A DNA stretch of 64,000 bases from Bacteroidota bacterium (GTDB lineage Bacteria; Bacteroidota; Bacteroidia; AKYH767-A; OLB10). This document shows positions 60,105 through 64,000 of the stretch, piece after piece. A program made the translations under genes and the position numbers. Where the stretch lies: assembly GCA_016714005.1 (NCBI GenBank), contig JADJOA010000003.1, positions 248,001 to 312,000 of the forward strand. The letters run 5' to 3'. The notes below the pieces were generated by a model. It was not told the origin of the DNA and searched no databases. It saw only the letters and a program-made list of their open reading frames with translations. Position 1 is the stretch's first letter; each line of letters starts with the position of its first letter.

Positions 60105-61244
60105 TTACCCAATAACCGCTCTTGAAATAACTATTTTCTGAACCTCACTGGTACCTTCATATATCTGCGTGATTTTAGCATCGCGCATTAAGCGTTCAAC
60201 ATGGTATTCTTTTACAAAGCCATAGCCACCATGTATTTGCACAGCTTCAATGGTTGTGTCCATAGCAACTTTTGAAGAATACAGTTTCGCCATAGAGCCA
60301 GCCAAATCATAATTCTCGTGCTTATCTTTTAACCATGCTGCTTTCAAACACATTAAACGAGCGGCTTCAATTTGCGTAGCCATGTCAGCCAGTTTAAATT
60401 GAATTGCCTGGTGTTTACTTATCTCTTTACCAAAAGCTTTGCGTTGTTTAGAATATGCAAGCGCTAATTCGTAAGCACCACTGGCAATACCAAGTGCCTG
60501 CGATGCAATACCAATTCTTCCGCCACTTAATGTTTTCATGGCAAACTTAAACCCAAAACCATCTTCGCCTATTCTATTTGCTTTGGGAACTTTTACATCA
60601 GTAAACATCAGTGAGTGTGTGTCGCTGCCGCGTATGCCCAGTTTATTTTGCTTAGGACCAATGGTAAAACCGGGCATTCGCTTTTCAACTATTAAGCAGT
60701 TAAGACCTTTGTGTTTTTTATCGGCAGCTGTTTGCGCCATAACTAAATAATAGGAGGCCGTGCTTCCGTTTGTAATCCAGTTTTTTGTTCCGTTAAGTAA
60801 GTAGTGATCACCTTTATCAATGGCAGTAGTACGTTGTGATGTTGCATCACTACCTGCTTCGGGCTCACTCAGGCAAAATGCACCAATCTTTTCGCCCTTA
60901 GCCATTGGGGTTAAATATTTTTGTTTCTGCTCCTCGGAACCAAAGGTTTCTAAACCCCAGCAAACGAGAGAGTTGTTTACACTCATAACCACACTGGCAG
61001 ATGCATCAACCTTGCTGATTTCTTCCATAGCCAAAACATAGCTGATGGTATCTAATCCGGCACCACCATATTTTGGGTCAACCATCATACCAAGGAAACC
61101 AAGTTCTCCTAATTTTTTTATTTGTTCGGCAGGAAATTTCTGATGTTCATCGCGTTCGATTACACCCGGTAAAAGTTCGTTCTGCGCAAAATCTCTTGCT
61201 GCTTTCTGAATCATTAAATGCTCTTCGGTAAGTTCAAACTTCAT
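60105..61244 (-). CDS. Acyl-CoA dehydrogenase (short/branched-chain type)
   Basis: 379 aa, intact. FAD-linked enzyme of fatty or branched-chain acid oxidation. Middle-domain signature FCLSEPEAGSDATSQRTTA and NGTKNWITNGSTA; C-terminal domain GIASQALGIASGAYELALAYSKQRKAFGKEI, and TIEAVQIHGGYGFVKEYHVERLMRDAKITQIYEGTSEVQ-type close with the catalytic Glu in YEGT. Position of that Glu fits short-chain, butyryl or isovaleryl types. Its electrons pass to ETF in the cytoplasm. Confidence 0.93.
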   Translation of the reverse strand: MKFELTEEHLMIQKAARDFAQNELLPGVIERDEHQKFPAEQIKKLGELGFLGMMVDPKYGGAGLDTISYVLAMEEISKVDASASVVMSVNNSLVCWGLETFGSEEQKQKYLTPMAKGEKIGAFCLSEPEAGSDATSQRTTAIDKGDHYLLNGTKNWITNGSTASYYLVMAQTAADKKHKGLNCLIVEKRMPGFTIGPKQNKLGIRGSDTHSLMFTDVKVPKANRIGEDGFGFKFAMKTLSGGRIGIASQALGIASGAYELALAYSKQRKAFGKEISKHQAIQFKLADMATQIEAARLMCLKAAWLKDKHENYDLAGSMAKLYSSKVAMDTTIEAVQIHGGYGFVKEYHVERLMRDAKITQIYEGTSEVQKIVISRAVIG

Positions 61245-61422
61245 TACAATAATTTTTTATGGTGATTAAAATACTTGGTTTTAGACAGTGCTCAAACCTA
61301 CGTGTTTTTTTTTAAAGTTTTGCGGCAAAACAAAAAACCGCTTGCTTACTTTTTTGCTGGAAAATTTGTACCAAAAATAAAAACAAACCTCCGAGTTTTT
61401 ACGCTTCTCGGCTGACAAATAC

Positions 61423-61845
61423 CTACACCTCCCACTCTTTAGAAGTGCGATAAACCGTTCCTTTAAAAAAGGCTACTTTCTGGTTTTTTTGGTTTGAGAT
61501 TTCAATATGATAAGTGGCGGTTTTGTTTGTAAGGCTCAGTTCTTTTGAATCGCAGGTAAGAACATCATTTACATTAACAGCCACTGGAAAACTGATGGAA
61601 CATTCTAATGCCACACTTAATCTTCCATAGGCGTTTGATGAAAATGCCAGCGCACTATCTGCCAAAGAAAAAGCAATACCTCCATGGGCAATGCCAAAAC
61701 CATTTACCATTTCTTCTCTTATGGTCATTTGCAAAATACAATGCCCCGGTTCAGCTTTAAGTTTTTTAATCCCCAACCACTGACTGAATCTATCATGTCG
61801 GAGCATTTTATCTACTATAGCCCCAGCCTTTTTGTTTATTTCCAT
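61423..61845 (-). CDS. PaaI-type hotdog acyl-CoA thioesterase
   Basis: 140 aa. Single hotdog domain with the PaaI active-site block NGFGIAHGGIAFSLADSALAFSSN (H-G-G and the following D). It hydrolyses acyl-CoA thioesters, in PaaI those of hydroxyphenylacetate. No phenylacetate genes lie near, so the substrate is open. Located 180 bases upstream of the acyl-CoA dehydrogenase on the same strand. Confidence 0.85.
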   Translation of the reverse strand: MEINKKAGAIVDKMLRHDRFSQWLGIKKLKAEPGHCILQMTIREEMVNGFGIAHGGIAFSLADSALAFSSNAYGRLSVALECSISFPVAVNVNDVLTCDSKELSLTNKTATYHIEISNQKNQKVAFFKGTVYRTSKEWEV

Positions 61846-62005
61846 TTAATTTAAATGCTTTAGTGCCAATGAGTTTTATAGAATTTTTACTGCAAAGAGT
61901 GTTTGGCAAACTTAATTCAATAATCTTAACTCATTATGTTGTACGAAACTGCTATTAGAAGCTGTATAAAATTTATATGATTGGGTAAAATAATTTTTTA
62001 AAAGC

Positions 62006-62036
62006 ATTGCTTTTTGGGTTTGATTTTATATTTTTG
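62006..62036 (+). promoter_or_regulatory. Promoter candidate for the secreted protein at 62062
   Basis: ATTG (62006-62009) and TATTTTTG (62029-62036) with a 19-base spacer fit the -33/-7 pattern with one mismatch in the first box. It is 25 bases before the ATG. Confidence 0.4.
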
Positions 62037-62061
62037 ATTCCGTTTATAAATTATAAATGTC

Positions 62062-62493
62062 ATGAGAAACAGAATATTATTTGCTATAGCCTTTGTTGCA
62101 TTATCGTTTAATGTATTTGCACAGGCTGCTCCACAACAAGTAACACTTACACCAACCGGTGAGGCTATGCTTTATTTGCTGAAGGGAATTAAAATGAACC
62201 ATATAAGCAGCAATTGGTCTAATGCACATGCATGGATGCAAAGCACTGCTGTGGTTACTGATGCTGCTGCTGCTTCAAAACTTATGAATGAGTTTTCGGG
62301 CAACATAAGCGATGATGCTTTGCAACCTGCCTTTAAATCGCAAAAAAACAAATGGACTAAAAGCAATGCTAAAGTTTCTTCAAATGCGGCATTAAAGCAA
62401 TCGTTAAAGGATTTTGCTGCAGGAATAGATCCGGCCGCCTTTATTCCTGAATTTAATATGGCAGATTGGAATCAAATGCTTGACAAACTTTAA
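62062..62493 (+). CDS. Secreted protein of unknown function
   Basis: 143 aa. Signal peptide (ILFAIAFVALSFNVFAQ) and a small, helix-rich mature domain (EAMLYLLKGIKMNH, AAAASKLMNEFSG, LKQSLKDFAAGIDPAAF). No cysteines in the mature part and no family recognised. A strong terminator follows 20 bases after the stop, so it is a single-gene unit. Confidence 0.6.
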   Translation: MRNRILFAIAFVALSFNVFAQAAPQQVTLTPTGEAMLYLLKGIKMNHISSNWSNAHAWMQSTAVVTDAAAASKLMNEFSGNISDDALQPAFKSQKNKWTKSNAKVSSNAALKQSLKDFAAGIDPAAFIPEFNMADWNQMLDKL

Positions 62494-62514
62494 TACAAGT
62501 TATTGAAATATTTT

Positions 62515-62551
62515 GAAGTCCGCATACTTAAAATGCGGACTTCTATTTTTT
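62515..62551 (+). terminator. Rho-independent terminator
   Basis: Perfect 11-bp stem, GAAGTCCGCAT (62515-62525) with ATGCGGACTTC (62533-62543), loop of 7, followed by TATTTTTT. It separates the secreted-protein gene from ksgA. Confidence 0.9.
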
Positions 62552-62556
62552 AATCC

Positions 62557-63335
62557 ATGAATGTAAAACCCAAAAAACACTTAGGGCAACATTTTTTGAC
62601 TGACCTTAATACTGCAAAGAAAATTGCGGATGCGCTCTTATTAAGATCTAACAATATTCTTGAAATAGGTCCGGGTACTGGAGTGTTGACCCAATTCCTG
62701 ATTGATAAAATTGCAATTTAAAACTGATAGAAATAGATGGAGAGTCGGTAAATTATTTAAAGAAAAATTTTGCAGGTTTTAAGGGTAAAATCATTGAAGG
62801 AGATTTTTTAGAGTTAGATATAAAAACAATTTTTAACGAACCGCTAAGTATAATCGGCAACTTTCCTTATAATATTTCTACAGAAATACTTTTTAAGGTT
62901 TTAGAAAATAAAGATTTTGTAACGGAGGTAGTTGGAATGTTTCAAAAGGAAGTTGCAGAGAGGGTCGCTTCTGCACCGGGAAATAAAAATTATGGAATAC
63001 CAAGTGTTTTGCTGCAAGCATTTTTTGATATTGAATACCTTTTTACGGTAAACGAAAATGTTTTCAATCCACCTCCTAAAGTTAAATCGGGGGTAATAAG
63101 GTTAATAAGAACCCATCACAAAAAATTAAAAAGCGAGGAGCAAAAATTTAAGTTGATTGTTAAATCAGGCTTTAATAAACGTAGAAAAACATTAAACAAT
63201 TCGCTTAAACCTTTGCTTCCGGCAGATAAATCAAACATACCTTATTTAAACAAAAGACCGGAGCAACTCAGTTGGGAACAGTTTGATGAACTAACAATTG
63301 CAATTTTCAGTTTGAAAAATCAAGAGAAAGCCTAA
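62557..63335 (+). CDS. rsmA: 16S rRNA dimethyladenosine transferase, frameshifted
   Basis: About 259 aa (KsgA). MNVKPKKHLGQHFLTDLNTAKKIA at the start, SAM motif ILEIGPGTGVLTQFL, GDFLELDI, catalytic IGNFPYNISTEILFK (N-F-P-Y), then the C-terminal domain with VNENVFNPPPKVKSGVIRL and KSGFNKRRKTLNNSL. It dimethylates two adenines near the 3' end of 16S rRNA. One base is missing near 62718 (IAI then NLIEIDGESV). Confidence 0.93.
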
Positions 63336-63337
63336 AG

Positions 63338-64000
63338 CTATTTATACTCTCCAAAAACTTTTCTCATTGCATCGGCAATTTCGCCTAATGTTGCGTATAC
63401 CTCTACGGCATTTAGTATGTGAGACATAACGTTTGTTCCGTTTTTACATGCTTCTTCTAAAGCACTCAGTGATTGCACAACTTGTGTGTTGTTTCTTTTT
63501 TCTTTAACGGCTTTAATTTTTTCAATCTGCACTTTTCTTACAGAGTCATCTACATAAAAAATATTGTTAAATGGTTTTTCTTTAACCGCAAATTTATTTA
63601 CACCAACAATTATTTTACTTCCATTTTCTATATTATTTTGATACTTGTAAGCAGATGAAGCTATTTCATTTTGAATAAAATCCTTTTCAATAGCCGCTAC
63701 AGCGCCCCCCATTTCATCAATTCTTCTAATATAATCCCATGCTTTTTTTTCCACCTCATTTGTAAGCGCTTCTACGTAAAATGAGCCCCCTAACGGATCA
63801 ACAGTTTGAGTTACACCACTCTCATGAGCAATTACCTGTTGGGTTCTTAGCGCAATTTGTGCTGCATCTTCAGTTGGCAATGATAAAGCCTCATCAAATC
63901 CATTTGTGTGCAAAGATTGTGTACCGCCTAACACTGCGGACAATGCCTGTATTGTAACCCGCATAATATTATTGTACGGCTGTTGTGCCGTTAATGTGCT
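63338..64000 (-). CDS. Acyl-CoA mutase large subunit (methylmalonyl-CoA mutase type), 5' end outside window
   Basis: C-terminal about 220 residues; the frame continues through base 64000 (TLTAQQPYNNIMRVTIQAL). TIM-barrel part ALSAVLGGTQSLHTNGFDEALSLPTEDAAQIALRTQQVI, and the conserved SGVTQTVDPLGGSFYVE. Adenosylcobalamin-dependent carbon-skeleton rearrangement, most likely methylmalonyl-CoA/succinyl-CoA; the cobalamin domain is normally on a separate subunit in this type. Converges on rsmA with 2 bases between stops. Confidence 0.9.
   Translation of the reverse strand, partial: STLTAQQPYNNIMRVTIQALSAVLGGTQSLHTNGFDEALSLPTEDAAQIALRTQQVIAHESGVTQTVDPLGGSFYVEALTNEVEKKAWDYIRRIDEMGGAVAAIEKDFIQNEIASSAYKYQNNIENGSKIIVGVNKFAVKEKPFNNIFYVDDSVRKVQIEKIKAVKEKRNNTQVVQSLSALEEACKNGTNVMSHILNAVEVYATLGEIADAMRKVFGEYK

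Noticed and set aside
1..64000. rRNA or tRNA genes
   Set aside because: I saw no rRNA-like block or cloverleaf with a TTCGA-type arm, but I could not run a covariance search.

Overview
The window looks like a chromosome segment of a Bacteroidota bacterium, probably from a Chitinophagales/Sphingobacteriales-like lineage. It is AT-rich, with almost no Shine-Dalgarno sites. Promoters are of the TTTG/TAnnTTTG type. There are T9SS C-terminal sorting domains, a short (288 aa) primary-type sigma factor present twice, DUF4834, DUF4139 and DUF1573 families, and a carB without the MGS domain.

Layout. 1-3431: a DUF4139 protein running off the left edge, an unrecognised two-domain protein, and a small HTH protein. 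3707-5211: a decayed IS110-family element. About 5209-16070: an accessory region built like an integron gene-cassette array. Discrete gene blocks are separated by imperfect hairpin sites that start at an AAC core and end at a GTT core, and each block's two ends are complementary to each other. Cargo is a pair of unknown genes, a propeller lipoprotein, a regulated HxlR/DJ-1/bestrophin/oxidoreductase set, a cupin/TetR pair and a T9SS protein. Three copies of a transposase 3' remnant lie in or between the sites. No integrase gene is visible. 16071-16745: a tandem-repeat tract and a short GC-rich, hairpin-rich stretch.

16746-27590 is core genome: DUF1573, yajC, a YbbR-like protein, coaE, an MBL-fold nuclease, a PD40 propeller, rpoD copy 1, a phosphoesterase, a small cysteine-rich protein, an ACC deaminase-like enzyme, pyrG, rpsP and rimM. 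27596-51375 is a surface-polysaccharide locus flanked and interleaved with kelch-propeller T9SS proteins. It carries a flippase, rfbFGH for a CDP-3,6-dideoxyhexose, an SDR, an FkbM methyltransferase, a split transketolase, glycosyltransferases, asnB, wecB, a C5-epimerase-like protein and a YfhO-like membrane protein. 51392-64000 returns to core genes: carB, rpoD copy 2, a VanX-like dipeptidase, a Wzc/Wza export pair, an acyl-CoA dehydrogenase, a hotdog thioesterase, ksgA and the end of an acyl-CoA mutase.

Caution: about 25 genes, including essential ones (rpsP, coaE, rimM, yajC, carB), are broken by single-base indels, mostly in A/T homopolymers. I read these as sequencing errors and annotate the rejoined genes. 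The function calls are from sequence motifs and family knowledge only; no search was run.
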